This document shows, piece by piece, positions 1 through 8,502 of a stretch of DNA of 64,000 nucleotides. Source of the DNA: DATATV01 sp035551355. GTDB taxonomy: Bacteria; Actinomycetota; Actinomycetes; Mycobacteriales; Pseudonocardiaceae. The position numbers were made by a program, and so were the translations under genes. The DNA lies in the NCBI GenBank assembly GCA_035551355.1, contig DASZNF010000060.1:1-64000 (forward strand). The letters are read 5' to 3'. Positions within the stretch are counted from its first letter, which is position 1. Each line of letters begins with the position of its first letter. A model generated the notes under the pieces. It had not been told where the DNA came from. It saw only the letters and a program-made list of their open reading frames with translations, and ran no database searches.

Positions 1-474
1 GAGGTCATCTCGACGGCTGACGACACCAACAAGATGGTAACCGTGCGGGTCAACGGCGAAGTCGTCAAGACGATGCCGACCTCGATGGGTAAGGACAGCA
101 CCCCCACGGCCAACGGCTTTTACATCGTCGGTGGGCGGTTCAAGCACATCATCATGGACTCGTCGACCTACGGGGTGCCGGTCAACTCGCCCAACGGGTA
201 TCGCACCGATGTCGAGTGGGCAACGCAGATTTCGTACAGCGGCGTCTACGTGCATTCCGCGCCCTGGTCTGTCGGCGCTCAGGGCCACACGAACACCAGC
301 CATGGGTGTCTGAATGTGAGCCCGAGCAACGCGGAGTGGTTTTACGACCACAGCAAGAGCGGCGACATCGTCGAGGTCGTCCACACCGTGGGGTCGACGC
401 TGCCGGGCGCCGAGGGGCTCGGCGATTGGAACGTCCCCTGGCCGGTGTGGAAGGCCGGCAACGCCAACACGTAG
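1..474 (+). CDS. L,D-transpeptidase, C-terminal part (5' end outside window)
   Basis: The reading frame is open from base 1, so this is the last 157 residues of a longer protein. It carries the YkuD catalytic signature: a conserved His (HSAPWS) followed by SHGCLNVSP, where the Cys is the acyl-enzyme nucleophile that forms 3-3 cross-links in peptidoglycan outside the membrane. The downstream tail ([23 protein letters not shown]) closely resembles, from memory, the C-terminal subdomain of M. tuberculosis LdtMt2 (Rv2518c), which points to that class rather than a short YkuD protein. A family member would also have one or two Ig-like domains and a lipoprotein or signal peptide upstream, not visible here. 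Nearby orn and tRNA-His fit the same chromosomal neighbourhood as in mycobacteria. Confidence 0.93.
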   Translation, partial: EVISTADDTNKMVTVRVNGEVVKTMPTSMGKDSTPTANGFYIVGGRFKHIIMDSSTYGVPVNSPNGYRTDVEWATQISYSGVYVHSAPWSVGAQGHTNTSHGCLNVSPSNAEWFYDHSKSGDIVEVVHTVGSTLPGAEGLGDWNVPWPVWKAGNANT

Positions 475-561
475 CTCGACGCCCGCGTTCGGCGGCTGAG
501 CAATGCGTCGGTTACGTTTCATTCATTCGTCTGCGGCCTGAACGTTGTAGGGTGCCGGGGC

Positions 562-852
562 ATGAACACCCCTTCTCCCGGGCCCGGTTGGTGGCTGGCG
601 TCAGACGGCAAGTGGTATCCGCAGAAGTGGGAGACCACCTTCGTCCATTACACAAACGAGTCGCTGCCGGCCGTGATCGAAGAGGCGCGTCGTCAGTCGA
701 AGGCCTACGGAGAACAGGGGTGGGAGATCGTGGGCTCCTCGGTGCAACGCGCTCAGGTCGCCCACCGCTTCAGCGATTACGGTAAGGACGGCGACCACTA
801 TTTCGAGTGGAGCATCGTCTGCACCCTGAAACGGCCCCTCGCGCCGGGATAG
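562..852 (+). CDS. Small hypothetical protein with PGWW-SDGKWYP motif
   Basis: A 96-residue protein of unknown function. The N-terminus contains PGWWLASDGKWYP, a tryptophan/tyrosine-rich motif that recurs at protein ends in many actinobacteria (similar in style to the DUF2510 GWYPDP motif). The rest has alternating charged residues and a predicted alpha/beta look, with no membrane segment or signal peptide. The ATG follows an AGGG-type ribosome site about ten bases upstream. It stands alone between the transpeptidase gene and the convergent tRNA-His. Function cannot be assigned. Confidence 0.7.
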   Translation: MNTPSPGPGWWLASDGKWYPQKWETTFVHYTNESLPAVIEEARRQSKAYGEQGWEIVGSSVQRAQVAHRFSDYGKDGDHYFEWSIVCTLKRPLAPG

Positions 853-873
853 ACGCGCCGGGGTGCTCAAAGT

Positions 874-905
874 AAAAGGCCAGAGGGCGAAACGTCCGCT
901 GGCCT
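874..905 (-). terminator. Rho-independent terminator after tRNA-His
   Basis: Stem AGGCCAG (877-883) pairs perfectly with CTGGCCT (899-905) around a 15-base loop, and on the minus strand the stem is followed at once by four T residues (874-877). It begins a few bases downstream of the tRNA-His 3' end, so it should end the orn/tRNA-His transcript. Confidence 0.75.
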
Positions 906-907
906 GT

Positions 908-984
908 TGGGGTGAGTGACGGGGCTCGAACCCGCGACTTCCAGGATCACAACCTGGTGCTCTACCAACTGAACTACACTCACC
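908..984 (-). tRNA. tRNA-His (GTG anticodon)
   Basis: Read on the minus strand: acceptor GTGAGTG pairs with CACTCAC, D arm GTTCAGTTGGTAGAGC, anticodon loop TTGTGAT giving anticodon GTG, T arm with GGTTCGAGCCCC. A G at 984 is the extra G-1 expected only in tRNA-His, opposite discriminator C at 911. CCA is encoded (910-908). It lies just downstream of orn on the same strand, the arrangement recalled from mycobacteria (orn, hisT). No integrase or repeated 3' end is seen, so it is not visibly used as an attachment site here. Confidence 0.95.
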
Positions 985-1036
985 ATGGCCGCGGGCCGGC
1001 GTCCGGATCGGAGCCAACGAGCGGCGACCATCGATA

Positions 1037-1684
1037 CTAGCCGCTCGGTGGCTCGGTCTCCGAATCGATTGTTCGAGTTGCGTTCTCTCCGTCCTGAAGA
1101 TCGGCGACCACCGTCTCGATTTCGCTGGTAGACGGCCCCGGCACGGGCACGAACACGGTCCGGCGGTAGTACTGCAGTTCGCGGATGGATTCTCCGATAT
1201 CGGCCAGCGCCCGATGCGTGAGCCCCTTGGCGGGCTGACCGTAGTAAATGCGTGGATACCAGCGGCGGCACAGCTCCTTGATCGAGCTGACGTCGATCAT
1301 GCGGTAGTGCAGGTGGGCGTCGAGCTCGGGCATGTCCCGGGCGATGAAGCCGCGGTCGGTGGCGATGGAGTTGCCCGCCAGCGGCGCGCTGCCCGCGTCC
1401 GGCACGTGCGCGCGGATGTAGTCCAGCACCAGCTGTTCGGCGGCGGCCAGGCTCACCGTGGACTGCCGGACCTCCTCGGTCAGACCAGAGCGTGCGTGCA
1501 TGTCCCGGACCACGTCCGGCATCCCGTCCAGGACCGCGTCGTCCGCGTGGATCACGACATCGACGCCCTCGCCCAGGATGTTCAGCTCGGCATCGGTGAC
1601 CAGGGCGGCTATCTCGATGAGGGCGTCCTTGCCCAGATCCAGCCCGGTCATCTCGCAATCGATCCACACCAGGTGATCTACCAT
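1037..1684 (-). CDS. orn: Oligoribonuclease
   Basis: A 215-residue 3'-to-5' exoribonuclease that degrades 2-5 nt RNA and linear dinucleotides such as pGpG, in the cytoplasm. DEDDh-family motifs are in order: [10 protein letters not shown] near residue 7 (motif I Asp/Glu), [19 protein letters not shown] in the middle (motif II), and [18 protein letters not shown] near the end (motif III His and Asp). Length matches the bacterial Orn family (about 180-215). The ATG start gives [11 protein letters not shown], typical for actinobacteria. The tRNA-His gene follows on the same strand after 52 bases. Confidence 0.96.
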   Translation of the reverse strand: MVDHLVWIDCEMTGLDLGKDALIEIAALVTDAELNILGEGVDVVIHADDAVLDGMPDVVRDMHARSGLTEEVRQSTVSLAAAEQLVLDYIRAHVPDAGSAPLAGNSIATDRGFIARDMPELDAHLHYRMIDVSSIKELCRRWYPRIYYGQPAKGLTHRALADIGESIRELQYYRRTVFVPVPGPSTSEIETVVADLQDGENATRTIDSETEPPSG

Positions 1685-1814
1685 CCGGGCAGCCTAACCC
1701 GGCCTGGCCCGGCCCCGTGGTACGACCAACCGCTGCTGGTCAACGCGTTGGCCGACCTGACGTTGGCTGCCAGGTTGGTCGCCGGGCCGGTCAGCGCCCC
1801 GTTCGCCGTCTTGG

Positions 1815-3596
1815 TCACCGGTGCTCCAGGAACGGTTCGAGGATGCCGGGGACGGCCTGGTCGGCCAGCGCCAGTCCGGTCGACTCGTCCAGGTCCAGCA
1901 CGTGGTAGCCGCCCCGGCCGGCCGAGGTGGTCGCGGTCAGTGTGAGCAGGCCCGCGCGGCGCTGGAAGAACGAGCGGCGGATCCGCCAGCCGATGATCCC
2001 GGTGCGCTGCAATGCGACCGTCCGGCGGTCCATCGAGCCCAGTCGGGTGACCAGGTAGTGGGTGGTCAGACCGTGACCGAGGTTGCGGAACCGGTCCCAG
2101 CCCAGCGCCACCGCAGGCACCAGCAGGATCAGCGCGACCTGCCAGGGCCAGTTCGGTAACCATCCGAACAGCTCGCCCAGCCAGAGCAGCAAGGCCAGCG
2201 CCAGCACCGGGACCACGGCCCGCACCAGCCGCCGGGTCAGTGCGCGGCGCGGATGCCGGACCAGCGCGGCCAGCGTGGGGGAGCGGCGCACCCGCAGCAC
2301 CTCGCGGGCGACCCGGTTGGCCTCACTGGCCGGGCCCGGCGGCATCAGCATGTGGCTGCCGGACCTGTGCCGCAGCCCGGTGGCCACCGCGTTGCACCGG
2401 GCGCCGCGGGCGGCCCGCAGCAGCAGCGGTTCGCTGACCTCGACCCCGCGCAGCCGGGCCTCCTCGATGGTGACCGCGGAGGTGGCCAGCAGCCCGCGCC
2501 GGACGTGCAGGGTGGCGTCGGGTTCGCGGGTCAGCGTGTAGCCGGCGAACTGGAAGGTGTAGACGATCATCGAGCCGATCAGCACCACGACCAGGACGGC
2601 CAGCACGCCGAAGACGATCACGGTGCCGGTCGGGGTGTTCTCGACCCAGTGCAGGCCGGCCCGCAGCGGACCGAACTTGGTCACGTTGATGTCGAGCTCG
2701 TTGATCAGGCGCCAGACCAGGCCGCCCAGCACGCCGATCGCGGCGAGCCCGGAGAGGGTCAGCGGGGCGTAGCGCAGCCACTTCCAGTCCAGCGCGGCCA
2801 GTTGCCGAGCCGGCTGGGCCGGTGCGGCTTGCTGCCCGGTGGCCGGGTCGGCGACGGGCGCGGTGCGACGGAGCAGGACGCGGCGAAGGCGTTCGGCTTC
2901 GGCCTTGGTGACCGGGTCCAGCGTCATCGGGCGGTGGCGCTTGTCCTCGTGCTGGCCGGTGCCCACCCGGACGGCGGTGACCCCGAAGATTCGGTGCCCG
3001 TACTTGGCGGTGGCCTCGACCGTGCGGACCCGGTCGCGGTTGGTGGCCAGGCGTTGGCGCAGCAGCAGGCCGGTGCGGAACTCGACCTTGTCCTCGGTGA
3101 TCCGGTAGCGGGTGGTGGCCCAGTGCAGCAGGCCGCGCAGCAGGAGCAGCGCGATGGCGGCCAGGCCCCAGAGGATGCGCTCGGTGCTGTGGTGACTGAT
3201 GGACAGCAGGCCGATCAGCGCCGGGATGAAGCCGAGGATCTCGTTGAACGGCTTGACCAGGATGGCCCGCACGTCCACCCGCTGCCAGGGCTGTTCCAGT
3301 TCGGCCTCGGGCGCGGCCGGGAGATCCAGGCCGGCGCCGGACGACCCCGTTCGCCGCGCGGGATCTGGTGCCGATCCCGGTTCGGTTTGCCGCGCGGCGT
3401 CGATGCCGGCCGGCGGCTCGGTGCCGAGCGCCGACGGCTGCTCTGGGCCAGATCCCGTCGGCCGCACGGAGTTCGGCGCCGAGCCTGAACTCGGTCGCCG
3501 GGCAGCCGATTCGGCCGCGCCGGTCGCGTGATTGCCTTGTGCGATCGCGGATTCGTCGGATTGCGCGGTGCGGTGACCGCCGCTGCCGGGGGTCAT
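1815..3596 (-). CDS. PH domain (bPH_2/DUF304) multi-repeat membrane protein, YdbT-like
   Basis: A 593-residue membrane protein. The first ~110 residues are a hydrophilic Ser/Pro/Ala-rich linker; then come repeated units of paired transmembrane segments followed by bacterial PH-like (bPH_2) beta domains, seen as TRYRITEDKVEFRTG, TLTREPDATLHVRRG and TTHYLVTRLGSMDRRTV, each with the usual 'T.YR.T...v.RrG' strand pattern. This matches the YdbT half of the YdbS-YdbT pair of Gram-positives, thought to act in envelope homeostasis; exact role unknown. The ATG at 3596 overlaps the stop of the preceding PH gene by 4 nt (ATGA), so the two should be translationally coupled. A longer upstream extension in the frame is only antisense-like sequence over the neighbour. 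Confidence 0.85.
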   Translation of the reverse strand: MTPGSGGHRTAQSDESAIAQGNHATGAAESAARRPSSGSAPNSVRPTGSGPEQPSALGTEPPAGIDAARQTEPGSAPDPARRTGSSGAGLDLPAAPEAELEQPWQRVDVRAILVKPFNEILGFIPALIGLLSISHHSTERILWGLAAIALLLLRGLLHWATTRYRITEDKVEFRTGLLLRQRLATNRDRVRTVEATAKYGHRIFGVTAVRVGTGQHEDKRHRPMTLDPVTKAEAERLRRVLLRRTAPVADPATGQQAAPAQPARQLAALDWKWLRYAPLTLSGLAAIGVLGGLVWRLINELDINVTKFGPLRAGLHWVENTPTGTVIVFGVLAVLVVVLIGSMIVYTFQFAGYTLTREPDATLHVRRGLLATSAVTIEEARLRGVEVSEPLLLRAARGARCNAVATGLRHRSGSHMLMPPGPASEANRVAREVLRVRRSPTLAALVRHPRRALTRRLVRAVVPVLALALLLWLGELFGWLPNWPWQVALILLVPAVALGWDRFRNLGHGLTTHYLVTRLGSMDRRTVALQRTGIIGWRIRRSFFQRRAGLLTLTATTSAGRGGYHVLDLDESTGLALADQAVPGILEPFLEHR

Positions 3597-4153
3597 GTCG
3601 CGTCGCCTTCGGTGGCCTGGGTGGTCGCGGTCAGCTCCTCGACCAGCGCGGCCGCGTCGTCGGTGGCCAAGCCGACGATCTCCAGCGGGCCCGCGGCCGA
3701 CGCCGTGGTGATGGTGACCGTGGCCAGGCCCAGCAACTGCTCCAGCGGCCTGCGCTTGGTGTCGATCGTCTGGATCCGCGCGATCGGCGCGATCCGCCAC
3801 TCCTGGTTGAGCCAGCCGCTTCGGGTGCACACCGCCTCGGGCGTCGCCTCCCAGCGGTGCACCAGATATCGCCACGCGGGCATCACGCCCAGGTGCAGCA
3901 CGGCCAGCACCCCGGACACGGTCAACGTCAGCGGCAGCCAGCCGGGCGGCGGATCGGCCAGCTCCAGCCAGGCCACCTGACCGCCGATGATCACCACCCA
4001 GCCCAGCGCGGCCTGCAGCGTCCACCACAGGATGGCGCGCCGGTGCACCCGGTGCGCAGGCGCACGCAGGGTCAGCGTGCCGGCCGGGCGGGCCGGGGTA
4101 GCACCGTCTCCGGCCGGTGGGCCGGACGGATCGTGGGCGGGTGAGGTGTGCAT
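3593..4153 (-). CDS. PH domain (bPH_2) membrane protein, YdbS-like
   Basis: A 186-residue protein: short hydrophilic N-terminus, two transmembrane segments (about residues 40-58 and 70-90) and one bPH_2 domain (WEATPEAVCTRSGWLNQEWRIAP, then QTIDTKRRPLEQLLGLATVTI), a strongly conserved signature of the YdbS family. It overlaps the larger YdbT-like gene downstream by 4 nt and is almost certainly its partner in one complex. The Shine-Dalgarno site is poor, so the exact ATG is uncertain by a few codons. Function is inferred from family only. Confidence 0.85.
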   Translation of the reverse strand: MHTSPAHDPSGPPAGDGATPARPAGTLTLRAPAHRVHRRAILWWTLQAALGWVVIIGGQVAWLELADPPPGWLPLTLTVSGVLAVLHLGVMPAWRYLVHRWEATPEAVCTRSGWLNQEWRIAPIARIQTIDTKRRPLEQLLGLATVTITTASAAGPLEIVGLATDDAAALVEELTATTQATEGDAT

Positions 4154-4273
4154 GCCATGAATCGTGTCATCGGCAGCGGCGCGATGTGGGTGTTAGTCAG
4201 CATGTTTTGGGGCTGACAAATGTCATGCGTCGGCCGGACCGAGCGGATCAGCCAGGCCGACGGGCCAACCGGG

Positions 4274-4480
4274 TCAGCTCTGCTGGGTGGGCACCGAGGC
4301 GTCCACCGCGGCCTCGCGCAGGATCGCGCGCAGCCGACCGACCTCCAACGGCGCCAGGACCGCGGTCTCCCCGGGCGGCGCGACCAGCACGATGTGTCCG
4401 CCACTGGCGAACACGGTCAGCTCACGCTTGCGTCCGGCCACGTCCCGGCAGTCCACCGACCATTCCTTGCGGGCTGTCAT
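4274..4480 (-). CDS. Small conserved-looking hypothetical protein (68 aa)
   Basis: Starts MTARKEWSVDCRDVAGRK at an ATG preceded by GGTTGGGGGAA, a good ribosome site. The open frame runs further upstream, but without a ribosome site and with less coding-like composition, so the short form is preferred. The body (VFASGGHIVLVAPPGETAVL, then PLEVGRLRAILREA) looks like a compact beta-hairpin plus helix. Such 65-75 residue orphans are common in Pseudonocardiales genomes, often beside regulatory genes. No function can be given. Confidence 0.6.
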   Translation of the reverse strand: MTARKEWSVDCRDVAGRKRELTVFASGGHIVLVAPPGETAVLAPLEVGRLRAILREAAVDASVPTQQS

Positions 4481-4915
4481 TTCCCCCAACCTCCAGTCGT
4501 GTCGGAGCTGTCGGAGCGCGGTGCGAGCACCAGGTGTCTCCCTTGTCAGTGCAGTCATTCCAGGGACGGGCGACACGCCTTGGGTATGACGCGCCGCAAC
4601 GGCTTTTTTTCGCCCTGCGACTGGGCAATCGCTTCGGCATCCCGGAACGTCACACCAGCGCTCTGTCACCCTACGGAGTGACGCTGTGATCCCGCTCCTC
4701 GCCGGTCACACCAGCATCGACGTGCTGTGTTGGGCCGGTCACGGTGAGCTGTTTTCGCCACCTTCATGCTACTGAAAGTGGATTTTCTCCAGACAAGTTC
4801 ATCCTTATGGTGTGCGCATTTTTACCGTCATCGTGGGGTTCTGTGGGCTAGATCACTTTCGCTCCGTCGTGTCCGGGTGACCGCTCGTCATCGTGATCAC
4901 TGCCAGCATGCGGTC
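4481..4915. other. Gene-free region upstream of two divergent genes
   Basis: About 435 bases with no convincing ORF. Its right half (4750-4860) is clearly less GC-rich than the flanks and includes runs such as gattttctcc and catttttacc, consistent with promoters for the minus-strand small gene and the plus-strand acetyltransferase. A short GCCG/CGGC hairpin followed by seven T at 4593-4610 is present, but points away from any gene end. Confidence 0.5.
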
Positions 4916-5401
4916 ATGACCGACGTCCGCCCTTGGGCACCCGTCGAACTGCCCGCCCTGATCGCCATCAGCGCCGCCGCGACCGAGCTGTTCCCCGCGC
5001 ACGGCATCCACCTGCCCCCCGACGACCCGGCCGAGTTGCTGCACGCCGCCCGCGCGGTGCTGGTCGCGGGCACCCCGCCGATCGGGTTCGCCGCGCTGGA
5101 CGAACTGGACGGCCGCGCCCATCTGGCCGAGATCTCGGTCGCACCCGCGCACGGCCGCCGCGGCACCGGCACCGCGTTGCTCACCGCGGCCTGCGACTGG
5201 GCCCGCGACACCGGCTGTCCGGCCATCACACTGACCACTTTTCGTGCGGTGCCCTTCAACGCGCCGTGGTACACGGCCAACGGGTTCACCGAACTACCCG
5301 AATCTCGATGGGGCCCGGAACTGCGCGCGGTGTGGGCGGCCGAGAGCGCCGCGGGCCTCGGCGTGGCCGAACGCATCGCCATGATCCGTCGGCTGCGATA
5401 G
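4916..5401 (+). CDS. GNAT family N-acetyltransferase
   Basis: A 161-residue acetyl-CoA-dependent N-acyltransferase; substrate unknown. Fold markers are the beta4/motif A segment ISVAPAHGRRGTGTALLTA (acetyl-CoA pyrophosphate loop R/Q-x-x-G-x-G/A as RRGTGT) near residues 82-100 and the motif B region ITLTTFRAVPFNAPWYTANGF, with the conserved Tyr before NGF. The ATG at 4916 (MTDVRPW) is the first plausible start; the longer open frame upstream covers the low-GC promoter region. The hydroxy-acid oxidase follows after 38 bases on the same strand and may share its transcript. Confidence 0.9.
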   Translation: MTDVRPWAPVELPALIAISAAATELFPAHGIHLPPDDPAELLHAARAVLVAGTPPIGFAALDELDGRAHLAEISVAPAHGRRGTGTALLTAACDWARDTGCPAITLTTFRAVPFNAPWYTANGFTELPESRWGPELRAVWAAESAAGLGVAERIAMIRRLR

Positions 5402-5439
5402 TGCTCACCAGCATCGTCAGACCCGGGAGAGGAGCCAAC

Positions 5440-6603
5440 GTGACTGGGCAGCCGGCCGACTACCAGAGCGAGATCTATCTGCAGGGGCTGGCCGAGCGTG
5501 TCCCGCCGTTCACCACCGACGTCTCCGCGCTGGAAGACGTCGCCCGGCAACGACTGCTGGCCGGGGCGTTCGGTTACGTGGCGGGCGCGGCCGGCGCGGG
5601 CGCCACCCACCGGGCCAACCTGGCCGCCTTCGACCACTGGCGAATCGTGCCCCGGATGCTCACCGGCGCCACCGATCGCGCGCTGCGCACCACCGTGCTG
5701 GGCACCGAGATGCCCGCGCCGCTGGTGCTGGCCCCGGTGGGCGTGCAGTCCATCGTGCACCCGGACGGCGAACTGGCCACCGCCCGTGCCGCCGCCGCGC
5801 TCGGTGTGCCGATGACCATGTCCACCGCGTCCTCCTACTCGATCGAGGAGGTCGCCGAAGCCAGTGGCGAGGGGCCGCGCTGGTTCCAGCTGTACCGGCC
5901 CAACGACGACGCGGTGTGCGCCAGCATCCTGGACCGGGCCCGGCGGGCCGGTTTCTCCGTCCTGGTGGTCACCCTGGACACCTGGACGCTGGGCTGGCGG
6001 CCGACCGACCTGGACCAGGCCTACCTGCCGTTCATCCGGGGCGTGGGCACCGCGGTTCCGTTCAGCGACCCGGTGTTCCGCGGTCAGCTGGACACGCCGC
6101 CGGAGGAGGACGCGATCGCCGCGGTGCTGCGCTGGGTGCCGATGTTCACCGGCGCCGACCGGACCTGGGACGACCTGCCGTTCCTGCGCGAGCACTGGGA
6201 CGGCCCGATCGTGCTCAAGGGCATCATGCACGTGGACGACGCACGGCGGGCCGCGGCCGAGGGTGTGGACGGCATCGTGGTGTCCAACCACGGCGGCCGC
6301 CAGGTGGACGGGGCGCTGGCCGCGCTGGATGCGTTGCCCGCCATCGCATCCGCGGTCGGCGACCGGCTGGAGGTGCTGTTCGACTCCGGCATCCGCGGCG
6401 GCGCGGATATGCTCAAGGCGCTGGCCCTCGGCGCGCGGGCGGTGCTGCTGGGCCGCCCCTACGTGTACGGGCTGGGGCTGGCCGGGGAGGAGGGGGTGCG
6501 GCATGTGCTGCGCTCGGTGCTGGCCGAGTTCGACCTGACCCTCGGACTGTCCGGCCACCGCTCGGTGCGCGAGCTGACCCCGGACGCGCTGGTACGCGGC
6601 TGA
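5440..6603 (+). CDS. FMN-dependent alpha-hydroxy-acid oxidase, lactate 2-monooxygenase-like
   Basis: A 387-residue TIM-barrel flavoenzyme oxidising an L-2-hydroxy acid. Visible features: APVGVQSIVHPDGE (FMN site), YSIEEVAEA, WFQLYRPND (substrate/FMN), VLKGIMHVDDA (FMN Lys) and SNHGGRQVDG with the catalytic His, then DSGIRGGADMLKALALGA (phosphate site). The YQSEIYLQGL N-terminus and the loop after VTLDTWTLGWRP match lactate 2-monooxygenase-type proteins better than glycolate oxidases. The GTG start is supported by GGGAGAGG ten bases upstream; the frame upstream of it overlaps the acetyltransferase and is not coding. It converges on the polymerase gene, leaving only 19 bases. Confidence 0.9.
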   Translation: MTGQPADYQSEIYLQGLAERVPPFTTDVSALEDVARQRLLAGAFGYVAGAAGAGATHRANLAAFDHWRIVPRMLTGATDRALRTTVLGTEMPAPLVLAPVGVQSIVHPDGELATARAAAALGVPMTMSTASSYSIEEVAEASGEGPRWFQLYRPNDDAVCASILDRARRAGFSVLVVTLDTWTLGWRPTDLDQAYLPFIRGVGTAVPFSDPVFRGQLDTPPEEDAIAAVLRWVPMFTGADRTWDDLPFLREHWDGPIVLKGIMHVDDARRAAAEGVDGIVVSNHGGRQVDGALAALDALPAIASAVGDRLEVLFDSGIRGGADMLKALALGARAVLLGRPYVYGLGLAGEEGVRHVLRSVLAEFDLTLGLSGHRSVRELTPDALVRG

Positions 6604-6622
6604 GCGTTCCGTTGGCGCGCGG

Positions 6623-8320
6623 TCATTTCGCGTCGGCGTAGCAGTCGACCACCGTGGCCTCCAACGGAAAACGCACCGGGGTGCGGCCGAACACCAGTGC
6701 TCCGGCCGATTCCGCCGCGGCCGACACCTCGTGCACCACGGTGTCCGCGTCCTCGGCCCGGCAGTGCACCAGCACCTCGTCGTGCTGGAAGAACACCAGT
6801 TCCGCGGTCGGCGCCTGACCGGCCAGCCGGCCGCGCAGCCCGGCCAGCAGTGCGGCCGCCCAGTCGGCCGCGCTGGCCTGCACCACGAAATTGCGGGTGA
6901 ACCGGCCCCATTCCCGGGCGGCCTGGCGGGAGCGCCGCTCGTCCGCCCCGGTCGGCTCGACCCCGTCGGCGCCCCAGTCGCGCACCGCGGCCCCGGGCGC
7001 CGGGGAGGTGCGGCCCAGCCGGGATCGCACCATCCGCCCCTGCTCGCCCGAGCGGGCCGCGTCCTCGACGTAGTTCACCGCGTCCGGGAAACGCTTGCGC
7101 AGAATGGCCAGCAGCGGCCCGGCCTCGCCGCTGGTGCCGCCGTACATGGCCGACAGCATGGCGATCTTGGCTCGCCCCCGGTCGTCGGCGAAGGAGTCGC
7201 GGGCCAGGCTGGCGTACAGATCGGCGTCCGCGGACACCTCGGCCAGCCGGTCGTCCCGGGACAGCGCGGCCAGTACCCTCGGCTCCAGTTGTGCGGCGTC
7301 CGCGGACACCAGCACCCAGCCCGGCTCGGCCCGCACCGCCGAGCGCAGCACCTTGGGCAACTGCAACGCGGCCCCGCCGCGGGTGGCCCACCGGCCCGAA
7401 ATCACCCCACCGACAACGTATTCCGGCCGGAATCGTCCATTGTGGACCCAGGCGTCCAGCCAGTGCCAGCCGTGTGCGGAGTACAGCCGGGAAAGTTCCT
7501 TGTATTCCAGCAACGGCTCGACCGCCGGATGGTCGACCTGCTCGATCACCCGCGCCCGGGCCGAGGGCACGTCGATGCCGACCCGGCGGAACGCGCGCAC
7601 CACGCTGGGCGGCGCGTCCGGGTTGACGTCCAGGCCGCCGAACGCGGCGCTGACCCGCTCGGCCAGGTCGGTCAGCCTGCGCGGCCGGGCGCCCACGGGC
7701 GGCCGGGGACCGAGCAGGTCGGTGAGGATCGCCTCGTGCACGTCCACCCGCCAGGGCAGGCCGTGATGGCTCATCTCCACCGCGGCCAGCGCGCCGGCCG
7801 AGTCGGCCGCGGCCAGCAGCCGCACCCGGTCCGGGTGTTCGGTGGCGGCCATTTGCTTGCGCTGGGCCAGGTACACCGCGATCAGCGCGTCCATCGGGTC
7901 GGCGCCACCGGGCAGCGCCTCGGGCTCCGGCTCGAACAACGCGGGCTGGCTGTCCGGCCGGGCCGGCGGCGGATCGGCGGGTGCCGGCAGGCCCTGGGTG
8001 CGGGCCCAGGCCGCGGCCAGTCCGCGCGGCTGGCCGTGCTGCCCGTGGTAGTTGAGCAGGATGCCCTCGGCCAGCAGGGCGTCGTGCCCGCGGTCCACCC
8101 GCACCCCGGCGGCCAGCAGTGCCGGGTAGCCCTCGGCGATGCACGGCCACAGCCAGCGCGGCCGGTGCTCGCGCTCGATCTCGGCCACCCGCGCGGCCAG
8201 ATCGGGTACCGAGTCGGGGTTCGTGTCCAGGGACGTGCCGTCCTCGCCGAGCAGTCGCACACGACCGGACCGGGCGGGTCCGGGTATCAGCGCGGCGAGC
8301 ACCCTCGAATGATGCGCCAT
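6623..8320 (-). CDS. Bifunctional 3'-5' exonuclease/DNA polymerase A-family protein
   Basis: A 565-residue actinobacterial protein with the C-terminal half of DNA polymerase I and a shortened N-terminal 3'-5' exonuclease-like region. Polymerase motifs are visible: DAAQLEPRVLA (motif A, metal-binding Asp), RGRAKIAMLSAMYGGTSGEAG (O helix; Lys and Tyr-Gly) and FFQHDEVLVHC (motif C, Asp-Glu). It lacks the 5' flap nuclease and is shorter than Pol I (about 900). Motif A is divergent (the usual DYSQIELR becomes DAAQLEPR). Role in repair or translesion synthesis is inferred. Start MAHHSRVLA at 8320 is preferred; a start some 60 bases upstream or a GTG seven codons downstream are possible. Confidence 0.85.
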   Translation of the reverse strand: MAHHSRVLAALIPGPARSGRVRLLGEDGTSLDTNPDSVPDLAARVAEIEREHRPRWLWPCIAEGYPALLAAGVRVDRGHDALLAEGILLNYHGQHGQPRGLAAAWARTQGLPAPADPPPARPDSQPALFEPEPEALPGGADPMDALIAVYLAQRKQMAATEHPDRVRLLAAADSAGALAAVEMSHHGLPWRVDVHEAILTDLLGPRPPVGARPRRLTDLAERVSAAFGGLDVNPDAPPSVVRAFRRVGIDVPSARARVIEQVDHPAVEPLLEYKELSRLYSAHGWHWLDAWVHNGRFRPEYVVGGVISGRWATRGGAALQLPKVLRSAVRAEPGWVLVSADAAQLEPRVLAALSRDDRLAEVSADADLYASLARDSFADDRGRAKIAMLSAMYGGTSGEAGPLLAILRKRFPDAVNYVEDAARSGEQGRMVRSRLGRTSPAPGAAVRDWGADGVEPTGADERRSRQAAREWGRFTRNFVVQASAADWAAALLAGLRGRLAGQAPTAELVFFQHDEVLVHCRAEDADTVVHEVSAAAESAGALVFGRTPVRFPLEATVVDCYADAK

Positions 8321-8502
8321 GCCTCTGACATTCCGGGCCGCCGACCAGCCGGAACGTGTCAACACCCAGGTGAGCTTGGTCATGCTGCGGCCGTGTTTGA
8401 CCCGTCGGTGAAGCAGGTCCGGGCGTTCGGCGCCTCGGTCAACCCGCACGGCAAATGTCTACTGCGGTATCGGGAAGCGGACCGCTGAGTGAAGATGGGG
8501 TG

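Noticed and set aside
4593..4610. GCCG-CAA-CGGC hairpin plus seven T, a terminator-like element
   Set aside because: A 4-bp stem is weak and no plus-strand gene ends before it; the nearest gene points the other way.
4766..4915. N-terminal extension of the acetyltransferase
   Set aside because: The upstream frame lies in AT-richer promoter-like DNA and adds residues not expected for the GNAT fold; the ATG at 4916 fits.
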